From Candidatus Azobacteroides sp. (GTDB taxonomy: Bacteria > Bacteroidota > Bacteroidia > Bacteroidales > Azobacteroidaceae): 64,000 nucleotides of DNA. A program made the position numbers and the translations under genes. Numbering within the stretch: the stretch's first letter is position 1; every line of letters starts with the position of its first letter. The notes below the pieces were generated by a model. It did not search any database. It was not told the origin of the DNA and saw nothing but the letters and a program-made list of their open reading frames with translations. Below are positions 20,837-30,938 of the stretch, one piece after another. The stretch lies in assembly GCA_009783445.1 (NCBI GenBank), contig WRFY01000125.1:41587-105586 (forward strand). Reading direction: 5' to 3'.

Positions 20837-21424
20837 ATGCTGGATTACATTAAAGGTGAAATTATTGAATTAACGCCGGCTTCAGTTGTTATAGAAGCGG
20901 GAAATTTGGGTTATTTCATCCATATCTCATTGAACACTTATTCAACCTTAGGCGGGCTAAAAAACTGCAAAATATATGTTTATGAAGTTATTCGCGAAGA
21001 TGCCCACCAACTTTTCGGTTTTATAGAGAAACGAGAGCGCGAACTTTTTCTGCTGCTGATTTCCGTGTCGGGCATAGGAGCGAATACCGCGCGGATGATT
21101 TTATCGTCCTTGGCTGTTTACGAATTGGAAAGTATTATTTCTGTAGGCAATGCATCGGCTTTGAAAACAATCAAGGGAATTGGAAGCAAAACAGCCGAAA
21201 GGATCATTATTGATTTGAAAGACAAGGTAAAACTAAGTGAAGAAACAACTGCAAAAACATCTTCTTCCCGTGTAGATTCGGAAACGGTTCATGAAGCGGT
21301 TTCCGCTCTGATGATGTTGGGCTTCAATCAGCCGGCTTCCCAAAAAGCGGTCGGCAAAATTATAAAGGAAAATTCCACGCTTTCGGTTGAACAAATAATC
21401 AAAAATGCGCTTAAAATACTTTAA
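20837..21424 (+). CDS. ruvA: Holliday junction branch migration protein RuvA
   Basis: MLDYIKGEIIELTPASVVIEAGNLGYFIHIS, LLISVSGIGANTARMILSS, IKGIGSKTAERIIIDLKDK (HhH motifs). Confidence 0.95.
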   Translation: MLDYIKGEIIELTPASVVIEAGNLGYFIHISLNTYSTLGGLKNCKIYVYEVIREDAHQLFGFIEKRERELFLLLISVSGIGANTARMILSSLAVYELESIISVGNASALKTIKGIGSKTAERIIIDLKDKVKLSEETTAKTSSSRVDSETVHEAVSALMMLGFNQPASQKAVGKIIKENSTLSVEQIIKNALKIL

Positions 21425-24400
21425 TGAAACAAAAGGGTAAAAACATGATTGTTGGCGCGATCGCCTTGATGACGGGAACGATCTACGGATTGAACACTAA
21501 TTGGACTGGCCTTCATTCGTTCGTTTCAGAAGAAACAGTCACAGAAGCGGATAGCGTTTCTCCCCCTCGTTTTCCAGTATCTCCTGTTGTTCCAGATACA
21601 TACGAAGATTTAAAGGAAGTTCATCCCATCGATTTGCAGAATCCGGAAAATTTGGACGAAGATTTCAAATACAATCCCGAAACCAACCGTTACGAATTGC
21701 ATACTCCAATCGGAAATACAGATTTGAACACTCCAATTTCGCTTACTCAAGACGAATATCTGAATTATACGCTTCAAAAAAGTATGTATTTGTATTTCAA
21801 GTCGCGGAACGAAGAAGAATTTTCAAGTCAAGGAGAAAAAAGGAAAGACGCCTTATCGATGTTTGATTTTAATTTTGATTTAGGTCCGGCAGAAAAAATT
21901 TTCGGCCCCGGCGGCGTACGCGTACAAGCGCAGGGAAGCGTGGAAACAAAAATGGGTCTTACCCGCACTTCTACCGGCAACCCGACCTTGACTGAACGGC
22001 AACGCAATCGCACGTCTTTCGATTTCGATCCGCAGGTTCAATTAAGCGCAAACGCTTCTGTGGGCGACAAAGTGAATTTCAATTTGAATTACAATACTTT
22101 ATCTACATTCGATTTTGATACTAAAAAATTAAAACTGGCTTATACCGGAAAAGAAGACGAGGTAATCAAAGTTTTGGAAGCGGGGAATGTCAGTATGAAT
22201 ACTACGAATTCCTTGATACGGGGAGGCACCGCTCTGTTTGGCATCAAAGCGGAATTGCAATTCGGTAAACTGACCGTAGGCGCTATTTTTTCTCAACAAG
22301 AATCACAATCCCGTTCGATCTCTTCGAAGGGAAATATTCAGACCACTCCTTTTGAAATCAAGGTAGATAATTACGACGAAAACATGCACTTTTTCCTCGG
22401 AAATTATTTTACAGATACTTACGATAAAGCCATGAGTACTCTCCCTTATATTCAATCGGGAGTCAGTATCGACCGGATTGAACTTTGGATCACCAATAAA
22501 CGTTCGAATTACAATCAAGCACGGAACATTGTGGCTTTTGCCGATTTGGGCGAAAATGTTCATATCAGCAATACCAGCGTAGTGCAGGTTACTCCCGGCG
22601 CAAGAGATTCGATTCCGTACAATCAAACAAACAATCTGTATTCCAAATTGGTACAGGAATATCCGGACGCGCGCAATATCAGCAACGTCAATCAGGCGTT
22701 GGATGGAAGCGGATTGACCGGCGGACGCGACTATGAAAAGATCGAAAATGCGCGCAGATTAGACCCGTCCGAATACAGGCTCAATAATCAGTTGGGCTAC
22801 ATCAGTTTGAGAATTCCCTTGCAGCCCGATGAAGTGTTGGCGGCGGCATACGAATATTCTTACAGGGGACAAGTATATCAGGTAGGCGAATTTTCGACCG
22901 ATAATCCGAATAACACTTTCGATAATCTGTATGTGAAAATGATCAAAAATACTGCCTTGTCGCCTGCTTCTCCTTGCTGGAACTTGATGATGAAGAATGT
23001 ATATACGATCAGTACGCGCGGCATAGAAAAAGATAAATTCCGCTTGGATATTAAATATCAAAACGATACGAGCGGCGTTTACCTCAATTACCTCACAGAG
23101 GGAGCTATTGCCAATAAACTTTTGTTGCGCGTGGAAAATCTCGACCGTCTCGATTCGAGAAATGAACCCTATTCCGACGGATTTTTCGATTATGTAGAAG
23201 GGTATACGGTCGTATCGCAGGATGGAAAAATTATTTTTCCGGTACTTCAACCTTTTGGCCAATATCTCAGAAAACAAATTAACGACGATGCCATTGCCAA
23301 TAAATATGTATTTCAAGAATTGTACGATTCTACTTTGACCGTAGCCCGTCAAAGCGCCGAAAAAAACAAGTTTATTCTGATAGGAGAATACAAGGGCGGC
23401 GGCAATTCGAATATCGAACTGGATGGATACAATATTGCCAAAGGTTCGGTGGTCGTTACAGCCAATGGCGTACGGTTGAAAGAAAATGTAGATTACAGCG
23501 TCAATAACGCTACTGGCGAAGTCACGATTTTGAATCCGGCCTACGAAAATGCAAATATTCAGACTTCTTACGAAAGCCAGTCCAATTTTGGAATGCAGCG
23601 GAAAACGATGATGGGACTCAATCTCAATTATGCGTTTTCTCCCAAATTCAACGTGGGGGCAACGATCATGAATCTGAGCGAGATGCCGTTGACCATGAAA
23701 ACCAATCCGGGCGAAGAATCTATCAACAATACTCTATTTGGCTTTAATCTCAATTATTCTAATCAATCGCAGTGGTTGACCAACTTGGTCGACAAGCTTC
23801 CGTTTGTAGAATTAACGGCGCCTTCGCAAATTACGCTCAGCGCAGAATACGCTCAGTTGATTCCCGGACACTACAAAAGCAAATGGGGCGGAAATTATTC
23901 GTATATTGATGATTTTGAGAGCGCTAAACGAACCATAGATTTGCGTTCTCCTTACTCCTGGTTTTTATCGGCCACGCCGTCCTTTTTTCCGGAATCCCGC
24001 AAGACAAACGATACAAGTTATGGAAAAAATCGATCCTTGCTGGCATGGTACTATATCGACGGATTGTTTACGCGAAAATCGTCGTTGACCCCTACGCATA
24101 TTAAGAACGATGAGAATCAATTGTCCAATCATTATGTAAGGGAAGTGAAGGAAGAAGAATTATTCCCGAACAAAGATATTCGTTACAACGAATCCTCGAC
24201 GGTTCCAGTGCTGAACTTGGCTTTTTATCCCAAAGAACGCGGTCCTTACAATGTGGATGCAGAGGGAATAAATGCCGATGGAACACTTTCGATTCCTCAA
24301 ACGCGCTGGGGAGGCATTTTTCGTAAAATCGACAGTAATCAAACAGATTTTGAAGCGGAAAACATCGAACATATCGAATTTTGGTTGTTAGACCCGTTTA

Positions 24401-27400
24401 TCTATGAACCTAATGCTGCGGGAGGCGATCTCTATTTCAATTTGGGCGAAATATCGGAAGATATTTTAAAAGACGGAAAAAAGTTTTTTGAAAATGGTTT
24501 GCCGATGGATGGCGATGCAAGCAAGATAGAAGAAACGGTATGGGGATATGTCCCGAAACAGCAATCGCTTGTTTATGCTTTTGATGCGGAAGGCGACCGG
24601 AAAAAACAGGATGTGGGGATAGACGGTTTGAGCAACGAACAGGAATTTACGCATTCTACGTATTCCAAGTACGTAACGGATTTTCAAACCCGTTTATCGC
24701 CGATAACCACTGAACAAATGAGACAAGATCCTTTTTCTCCACTTAACGATCCCGCCGGCGATAATTACCACTATTTCAGGGGATCGGATTTCGATCGGGA
24801 TGAAACGCCCATTTTGAGCCGCTACAAACATTACAACGGAACGGAAGGGAACTCGGCCAATGCAAGCGATTCGCCCGAAAGTTATGGAACGGCCGCCAAA
24901 ATAAGTCCAGACGTGGAAGATATCAATCAAGATAACACCCTGAACGAAATTGAAAAATATTTCCAATACCGCATATCCATTCGTCCGCAGGATTTGGTTG
25001 TGGGGAAAAATTTCATTGTAGACAAACGCACCACTTCGCCTCAACTTAAAAATGGCGCTTCCGAACAAGTGAACTGGTATCAATTCAAAATACCAATTCG
25101 TGAATATGAATCAATTGAAGGAGATATTCGCAATTTTCAGTCGATTCGATTTCTGCGGATGTTTTTGACAAATTTTGCCGATTCCGTCATTCTTCGCTTT
25201 GGAACTTTCGAATTGGTACGGGGCGATTGGAGAACTTATTCCAACGATTTGTCCAATCCGAATATGCCTCCGATGGGTAACGCCACGGTCAGCATATCAA
25301 CGGTGAATATCGAAGAAAATGGCGACAAACAGCCAGTCAATTACATCATGCCTCCGGGCGTAAACCGGATGACCGATCCGGGACAGCCTCAATTGATCTT
25401 GCAAAACGAACAGTCGCTGGCTGTTGCCATTCGGGATTTGTCTCCCGGAGACGCCCGCGCCATTTACAAAAACACGGGTTTAGATACCCGTCAATACCGG
25501 CGATTGCAAATGTTTATTCACGCGGAAAAATTGGGCGACAGTCCGCAGACAGTAAACGACAACGAACTTTCGGTCTTTCTCCGTTTGGGTTCGGATTATA
25601 AGAATAATTATTACGAATACGAAATTCCCTTAAAGATGACTCCGCCAGCTCCTGCTTCTGGTTACAGAGACAATTCTACAGATCAGGAAACGGTTTGGCC
25701 TCATTCCAATATGTTCGATTTTCCTTTCGAAATGTTAACCAATTTGAAATTAAACCGTAACAAGGAAAAAAGAAGGGAAGGTTCGGATGTCAATTATTAC
25801 ACCCCCTATTCGAATTTCGATCCCGAAAAACCAATGAATAAAACGACGGTTGTGGGAAATCCTTCCATATCCGACATCAAAGTGATTATGATTGGCGTTC
25901 GGAATAATTCGCGCGACAGTAAATCGACTGAAATCTGGGCTGATGAATTGCGTTTGACCGATTTCAACGAAGATGGAGGTTGGGCAGGCAATGCCAACTT
26001 GTATGTGGGACTTTCCGATTTGGGTTCGATCAATTTTTCCGGTCGAAAAGAGACAGCCGGATTTGGCAGCTTAGACCAGGGATTGATGGATCGAAACCTC
26101 GACGATATGCAAACCGTCAATGTGTCGACGCAAATCGAACTGGGGAAATTTTTCCCGGAAAAGGCCAAAGTAAGCATACCTCTTTATTATACCTACCGGG
26201 AAGAAGTGATCAGTCCGAAATATAATCCGCTGGATCAGGATATTTTGCTGAAAGACGCGCTGAATTCGGCAGAAACCAAAGCCGAAAAAGATTCCATCCG
26301 GAGTTTTGCCTTGAATAAAGTTACCAATCGTTCACTGGACATCAACAACATGCGGGTAAATATCGTCAGCGAAAAACCAATGCCTTACGATCCAGCCAAC
26401 TTTACGTTTGGCTATTCCTATTCGCAGAATAATATCCAGAATGCAACTACAGAATACGAACGGCAAATCGACCAGCGGCTGCTGTTTAGTTATTTGTATT
26501 CGCCGATGGTTAAACCATGGAGACCTTTTTATAAAAATAATAAACCTATTAGCAAGTATAAGTTTTTGAGTGAATTTCAAATTGGTTATTTGCCTAAAAG
26601 CATTGCCTTTAATTCAGATATGAACCGAAGTTATTTTGAATCGCAATTGCGCGATATTGGAAGTTTGGGCGAAAACATGATTCCTCCTTCGTTCCGGGAA
26701 GATTTTTACTGGAACAGAACTTCCGCCATCAGTTGGGATTTGACCAAAAACTTGCGTTTCAATTTGAATACCGGAACCAATGCCCGCATCGACGCTCCGC
26801 ACGTACAGGTAAATAAAAAATTCAATATGGACGATTATAACCTGTGGAAAGATTCCGTCATGCAAAGTATCCGCGATTGGGGTACTCCCATGGAATATGC
26901 TCAAAATTTTTCGGCTACTTACCAACTTCCGTTTAGCTTGATTCCAGCTTTGAATTTCATTTCCGGCAATTTATCCTACAATGCACAATATGAATGGAGA
27001 AGAGGCGCTCTCATTGATATAGAAGCCGTTGAAGTAGGAAATCTCATTTCTAATCAACGCACGGTGGGATTGGATAATATCTCTTTGAACCTGATCAATT
27101 TGTACAATAAGAACAAATTTTTGGAAAACGCTAACAAAAAATATGTTCTGAAAACTCCCAGTTCCCTTGCGCGGAATGCTCGACGCAACACGCAACAGAA
27201 TCCTCCCCGCAATCAGCGAACGGAAGAAAGGAGAAATAAAAAATACGAAGGAGAAGTTCAGTTAAACAAAGATTCGGCAACGGTTGTCCGGCACTCTTTA
27301 GACAACAAACGTTTGCGGGTGATGGCTCGCGGCGCCGATGGAAAAATATATCCAGTCCGTTATAAAGCAATAGATAACAATTCGATACGAATTAAAAACA

Positions 27401-28893
27401 AAGATTCGGTTTCCTTAAAATTGACCATTACTCAATTGCCGCCTTTAGACGATTTGAATTGGTATAAGATAACGCAGGGAGTCGCGCGGGGACTCATGAT
27501 GGTTCGTAATTTGGGATTCACTTACAGTCAAACGCAAGGAATGATGATTCCCAATTTTCGTCCGGATATCGGCAATTTTTTCGGTCAGGGTTATACCGAT
27601 TGGGGAAAAGCGCCCGGATGGGATTTTGCCTTTGGACTAACGGGTGAAGAATATCTCTACAAAGCCAATGCCAACGATTGGTTGGTTAAAAATGAAGACA
27701 ACGTGACGCCGGCCATGTTCAGCTCCACAGAAATGTTTAATTTTACGGCTTTGCTGGAACCCATTGTCGGAATGAAAATCAACCTGACTGCCAACCGGAT
27801 GGCTACGGACCAAGACCAGATTTATTTCATGTACAGCGATATGCCAAAGCGTTTTTCGGGTAACTTTTCTATGACGACAATCAGTTTGGCCACTGCATTT
27901 GAAAGAGGTAATGCAAACAACGGATATTATTCCAAAGCATTTCAAACTTTCCTCCACAACCGGGAAATCATTGCTCAGCGGATTGAAAAGAAATATCAAA
28001 ATACGGTTTACCCCGATGCTGGATTTCTGCAAGGAAGCGATTGGGCTAATCAAAAATACAATTCTGAGAACGGAGGAATAGATCAGAATGCCACCGATGT
28101 ATTGATCCCCGCTTTTTTGGCCGCTTATACCGGTCAAAATCCAAAGCGAATCGGGTTGAGTTTCTTCCCTGCGCTGCGCAGCGTGTTGCCGAATTGGCGT
28201 ATTTCTTACGAAGGACTTATTCAATTGCCGCTCATTCAGAAGTATTTCAAATCGTTTGTGCTCGAACATGGATACAAAAGCCAGTATGCGGTAGGTTCTT
28301 ACAATTCGTTCTTGAATTGGGTAGAAGCTTCCGACGGATTAGGTTTTATCCGCAACATTACCACCGACAATCCGACACCTTCTTCGGCCTACGATGTAGC
28401 GTCGGTCAGCATTATGGAAGCCTTCGATCCCTTGATTCGCTTAAATTCTCTGTTTCTCAATAATATGAGTTTTAAAATAGAATACAAAACGTCCAGAAAT
28501 GTCAGTTTGAATGTATCTTCCTATCAGATAGTGGAGATGAATACAACAGACGTAGGAATGGGTATGGGTTATCGAGTGGAAAATTTCAACCGATTCTTGC
28601 GATTGCCCAAAACAGGCGGAAACAACTTCAACAATGAATTGCGGGTTTCAGTGGATATTTCCTACCGGAGAATGCAAACGCTCATTCGGAAAATTCAAGA
28701 ATCGCTTACTCAGGCAACCAGTGGAGATGCGCAGACTATACTCAAACTAACGGCCGATTACAATATGAGTAAAATGCTGGTATTGCAAGTTTTCTTCGAT
28801 CGGCAAATCAGCAGGCCTTTAGTGACTTCGACCGCTTATCCGCTTACGAAAACAGCCTTTGGCATCAATGCAAAAATCAGTTTAAACCGGTAG
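21424..28893 (+). CDS. sprA: Cell-surface/outer-membrane protein SprA (type IX secretion translocon component)
   Basis: 2489-aa single ORF with SprA-like repeated beta-strand segments, immediately downstream of ruvA as in other Bacteroidota. Confidence 0.93.
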   Translation: MKQKGKNMIVGAIALMTGTIYGLNTNWTGLHSFVSEETVTEADSVSPPRFPVSPVVPDTYEDLKEVHPIDLQNPENLDEDFKYNPETNRYELHTPIGNTDLNTPISLTQDEYLNYTLQKSMYLYFKSRNEEEFSSQGEKRKDALSMFDFNFDLGPAEKIFGPGGVRVQAQGSVETKMGLTRTSTGNPTLTERQRNRTSFDFDPQVQLSANASVGDKVNFNLNYNTLSTFDFDTKKLKLAYTGKEDEVIKVLEAGNVSMNTTNSLIRGGTALFGIKAELQFGKLTVGAIFSQQESQSRSISSKGNIQTTPFEIKVDNYDENMHFFLGNYFTDTYDKAMSTLPYIQSGVSIDRIELWITNKRSNYNQARNIVAFADLGENVHISNTSVVQVTPGARDSIPYNQTNNLYSKLVQEYPDARNISNVNQALDGSGLTGGRDYEKIENARRLDPSEYRLNNQLGYISLRIPLQPDEVLAAAYEYSYRGQVYQVGEFSTDNPNNTFDNLYVKMIKNTALSPASPCWNLMMKNVYTISTRGIEKDKFRLDIKYQNDTSGVYLNYLTEGAIANKLLLRVENLDRLDSRNEPYSDGFFDYVEGYTVVSQDGKIIFPVLQPFGQYLRKQINDDAIANKYVFQELYDSTLTVARQSAEKNKFILIGEYKGGGNSNIELDGYNIAKGSVVVTANGVRLKENVDYSVNNATGEVTILNPAYENANIQTSYESQSNFGMQRKTMMGLNLNYAFSPKFNVGATIMNLSEMPLTMKTNPGEESINNTLFGFNLNYSNQSQWLTNLVDKLPFVELTAPSQITLSAEYAQLIPGHYKSKWGGNYSYIDDFESAKRTIDLRSPYSWFLSATPSFFPESRKTNDTSYGKNRSLLAWYYIDGLFTRKSSLTPTHIKNDENQLSNHYVREVKEEELFPNKDIRYNESSTVPVLNLAFYPKERGPYNVDAEGINADGTLSIPQTRWGGIFRKIDSNQTDFEAENIEHIEFWLLDPFIYEPNAAGGDLYFNLGEISEDILKDGKKFFENGLPMDGDASKIEETVWGYVPKQQSLVYAFDAEGDRKKQDVGIDGLSNEQEFTHSTYSKYVTDFQTRLSPITTEQMRQDPFSPLNDPAGDNYHYFRGSDFDRDETPILSRYKHYNGTEGNSANASDSPESYGTAAKISPDVEDINQDNTLNEIEKYFQYRISIRPQDLVVGKNFIVDKRTTSPQLKNGASEQVNWYQFKIPIREYESIEGDIRNFQSIRFLRMFLTNFADSVILRFGTFELVRGDWRTYSNDLSNPNMPPMGNATVSISTVNIEENGDKQPVNYIMPPGVNRMTDPGQPQLILQNEQSLAVAIRDLSPGDARAIYKNTGLDTRQYRRLQMFIHAEKLGDSPQTVNDNELSVFLRLGSDYKNNYYEYEIPLKMTPPAPASGYRDNSTDQETVWPHSNMFDFPFEMLTNLKLNRNKEKRREGSDVNYYTPYSNFDPEKPMNKTTVVGNPSISDIKVIMIGVRNNSRDSKSTEIWADELRLTDFNEDGGWAGNANLYVGLSDLGSINFSGRKETAGFGSLDQGLMDRNLDDMQTVNVSTQIELGKFFPEKAKVSIPLYYTYREEVISPKYNPLDQDILLKDALNSAETKAEKDSIRSFALNKVTNRSLDINNMRVNIVSEKPMPYDPANFTFGYSYSQNNIQNATTEYERQIDQRLLFSYLYSPMVKPWRPFYKNNKPISKYKFLSEFQIGYLPKSIAFNSDMNRSYFESQLRDIGSLGENMIPPSFREDFYWNRTSAISWDLTKNLRFNLNTGTNARIDAPHVQVNKKFNMDDYNLWKDSVMQSIRDWGTPMEYAQNFSATYQLPFSLIPALNFISGNLSYNAQYEWRRGALIDIEAVEVGNLISNQRTVGLDNISLNLINLYNKNKFLENANKKYVLKTPSSLARNARRNTQQNPPRNQRTEERRNKKYEGEVQLNKDSATVVRHSLDNKRLRVMARGADGKIYPVRYKAIDNNSIRIKNKDSVSLKLTITQLPPLDDLNWYKITQGVARGLMMVRNLGFTYSQTQGMMIPNFRPDIGNFFGQGYTDWGKAPGWDFAFGLTGEEYLYKANANDWLVKNEDNVTPAMFSSTEMFNFTALLEPIVGMKINLTANRMATDQDQIYFMYSDMPKRFSGNFSMTTISLATAFERGNANNGYYSKAFQTFLHNREIIAQRIEKKYQNTVYPDAGFLQGSDWANQKYNSENGGIDQNATDVLIPAFLAAYTGQNPKRIGLSFFPALRSVLPNWRISYEGLIQLPLIQKYFKSFVLEHGYKSQYAVGSYNSFLNWVEASDGLGFIRNITTDNPTPSSAYDVASVSIMEAFDPLIRLNSLFLNNMSFKIEYKTSRNVSLNVSSYQIVEMNTTDVGMGMGYRVENFNRFLRLPKTGGNNFNNELRVSVDISYRRMQTLIRKIQESLTQATSGDAQTILKLTADYNMSKMLVLQVFFDRQISRPLVTSTAYPLTKTAFGINAKISLNR

Positions 28894-29827
28894 TAGAGAC
28901 TTTTGCGGCCGTTCTTTGCCACTGATGCAGATATCCCAATTTATAGAGATCGAAAAAAAACATTTGAGGATGTTTTGAAAGCAAATTTTTATAAAGAGGA
29001 TAACGGAATATTTTGAAAATCAGAGAGATGAAATCAGACAAGCCTCGTTTTTGCATCCAAAGAGAATACTTCAGCAAATCATTGTCTTGCGCAAATTCGT
29101 TTTTTTCAGATTCAGAAATAGTTTGGTAGATCAGCCATAGATTTTTTACCGAATTTTCCGTTTTTTCGATAAAATCTTTCGAATTATCCAATGCGCTATG
29201 AATAAGTGGATTATCAATATGACAAATTCGTATGTTTTGTTTTTTCAATTTCCAGCCAAAGAGGGTATCTTCATGTCCATAACTCGACAGGTTTTCGTCA
29301 AACTGGATTCGGTCAAATATTTTTTTTTGAATCATAAAATTAAAGGCAGAAAAAGATTTATTCGGTTGTTTGTTCCGTTGCGAAGCGTTGCGTTGTTCCC
29401 TGCAAATACCATAGCGCCAACGCAGCAGATAGACCCTTTCCGGAGGAACAGAAGTGTATTGGCAGTTGCCAACCACGACATCCGCCGGAATTTCGTTCAG
29501 ATAATTTTGTAAATAAGAAGGATTGTTTATTTCCGTGTCGCAATCCATAAAAATGAGATAGGGATATTGGGCTGTTTTTGCCAATAAATTTCGTATGCGG
29601 GATCTTCCGATATTTTCTTTCAATTCGATGTAAGAGAGTTGGGTGAGTTGCTGCAATTGCCGGTTTTCTTCCTTAAAAGAGGCCGAACAATCGTCAATCA
29701 AAAGAATTTCAAACAAACAGTTTGTTAAAGAGGCCTGTCGATGCAATTCCAAAATTAATTTTCTTACATCCCAGTTATAAATGGGGATGCATATTGAAAA
29801 TGCGATAGAAAGCGATTTTTTATCCAT
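28877..29827 (-). CDS. Glycosyltransferase family 2 protein
   Basis: FSICIPIYNWDVRKLI...EILLIDDCSASF...YLIFMDCDTEINNP...GYGHEDTLFGWKL-like GT2 features. Start placed at MDKKSLSIAF; the track ORF extends upstream to 29917. Confidence 0.85.
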   Translation of the reverse strand: MDKKSLSIAFSICIPIYNWDVRKLILELHRQASLTNCLFEILLIDDCSASFKEENRQLQQLTQLSYIELKENIGRSRIRNLLAKTAQYPYLIFMDCDTEINNPSYLQNYLNEIPADVVVGNCQYTSVPPERVYLLRWRYGICREQRNASQRNKQPNKSFSAFNFMIQKKIFDRIQFDENLSSYGHEDTLFGWKLKKQNIRICHIDNPLIHSALDNSKDFIEKTENSVKNLWLIYQTISESEKNEFAQDNDLLKYSLWMQKRGLSDFISLIFKIFRYPLYKNLLSKHPQMFFFDLYKLGYLHQWQRTAAKVSTTGLN

Positions 29828-29929
29828 AAATGATATTAGGCAACGAAAAAACGGAGTAAATATATAAAAATTTACGGAACATTTACAAATAATATAGTCA
29901 ATAGTTCTTTCGATCATGCATAAAAATAG

Positions 29930-29937
29930 TATCTTTG
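29930..29937 (+). promoter_or_regulatory. Candidate -7 box TATCTTTG
   Basis: Matches TAnnTTTG, 25 bp upstream of the H1-like small gene. Confidence 0.55.
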
Positions 29938-29961
29938 TAAAATTTTTTTAATTATAGAGTC

Positions 29962-30138
29962 ATGAAAAATCTAGTAGAAGAACTAAATCAACATTTTGCA
30001 TCTTTCATCAAAGATGCTACTTTACATGTAGAAAACGGAAACAAAGCGGCAGGGACAAGGGCTCGAAAGACATCTCTGGCTATTGAAAAGGCATTAAAAG
30101 ATTTCCGTAAACAATCCATCGAAGCTTCCAAAATTTAA
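29962..30138 (+). CDS. Small basic histone H1-like protein
   Basis: 58 aa: MKNLVEELNQHFASFIKDATLHVENGNKAAGTRARKTSLAIEKALKDFRKQSIEASKI; resembles the short histone H1-like proteins of Bacteroidales. Missed by the 60-aa ORF cutoff. Confidence 0.82.
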   Translation: MKNLVEELNQHFASFIKDATLHVENGNKAAGTRARKTSLAIEKALKDFRKQSIEASKI

Positions 30139-30263
30139 GACGAAATCGTATGAAAGAGGGAGGAGAATTTTCGAACAAAAAGTGATCCTCCATGTTGCGC
30201 ATGACAATTGTTTCATTAGTTGTTTGTTATACAAATAGTTTAGATGATATTAATTTTAAAAAA

Positions 30264-30920
30264 ATGAAGCTAAAAATGAACACCATCTTGAGCATGTTTA
30301 CGCCTCGAGATGTAAAATTTCTCCCTTTGTTAAAAGAATTAACGGAGGTTATGGTACAAGCGGCTTCCCTTTTGTACGATTTATTTGCTTTCGCTGAAAA
30401 AGACAAACGCGACGAAATATGCAAGTTGATTAAAGCGGAAGAAGTCAAGGGGGACAAAATTTCGAGCAGAGTTCTTAAAGAACTGAACAATACGTTTATT
30501 ACTCCTTTCGACAGAGAAGACATCAATGAACTTTCTGATAAGATTGAAGAAATCATCGATGCCATCAACCGAGTGGCATTAAAAGTGATGTTGTTTTCTC
30601 CCAGCCAATTTACGGAACATACGGTTCAGATGGCGGAAATCATTCAAAACGGCAGTTTGGAAGTACAAGGAGGCGTTGATGGTTTGGATCATCTTACCAA
30701 ATCGGATGAAAGTTTTCGTAAACATTATAAAAAAATCAAGGCTTTGGAAGAAGAAGCCGATGGAGTTTATGAAAAGGGGATTACCGCCTTGTTCAGGGAA
30801 GAGATAGATACCCGCGAATTGGTCAAATTGAAAGATATTCTTCAAGAGTTGGAAAAAACGGCCAATAAAATCAACAGTGCAGGAAAAGTTTTAAAAACTA
30901 TTTTTGTCAAATACGCTTAA
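30264..30920 (+). CDS. DUF47 family (PhoU-like) phosphate transport regulator
   Basis: Helical PhoU-like protein directly upstream of a PiT transporter. Start at 30264 or 30276 more likely than 30192. Confidence 0.88.
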   Translation: MKLKMNTILSMFTPRDVKFLPLLKELTEVMVQAASLLYDLFAFAEKDKRDEICKLIKAEEVKGDKISSRVLKELNNTFITPFDREDINELSDKIEEIIDAINRVALKVMLFSPSQFTEHTVQMAEIIQNGSLEVQGGVDGLDHLTKSDESFRKHYKKIKALEEEADGVYEKGITALFREEIDTRELVKLKDILQELEKTANKINSAGKVLKTIFVKYA

Positions 30921-30938
30921 TGTAGACCCATAGATTAC

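Noticed and set aside
27637-28269. 210-aa and other minus-strand ORFs inside sprA
   Set aside because: Antisense shadows of a clear 2489-aa CDS, with no coding signature of their own.
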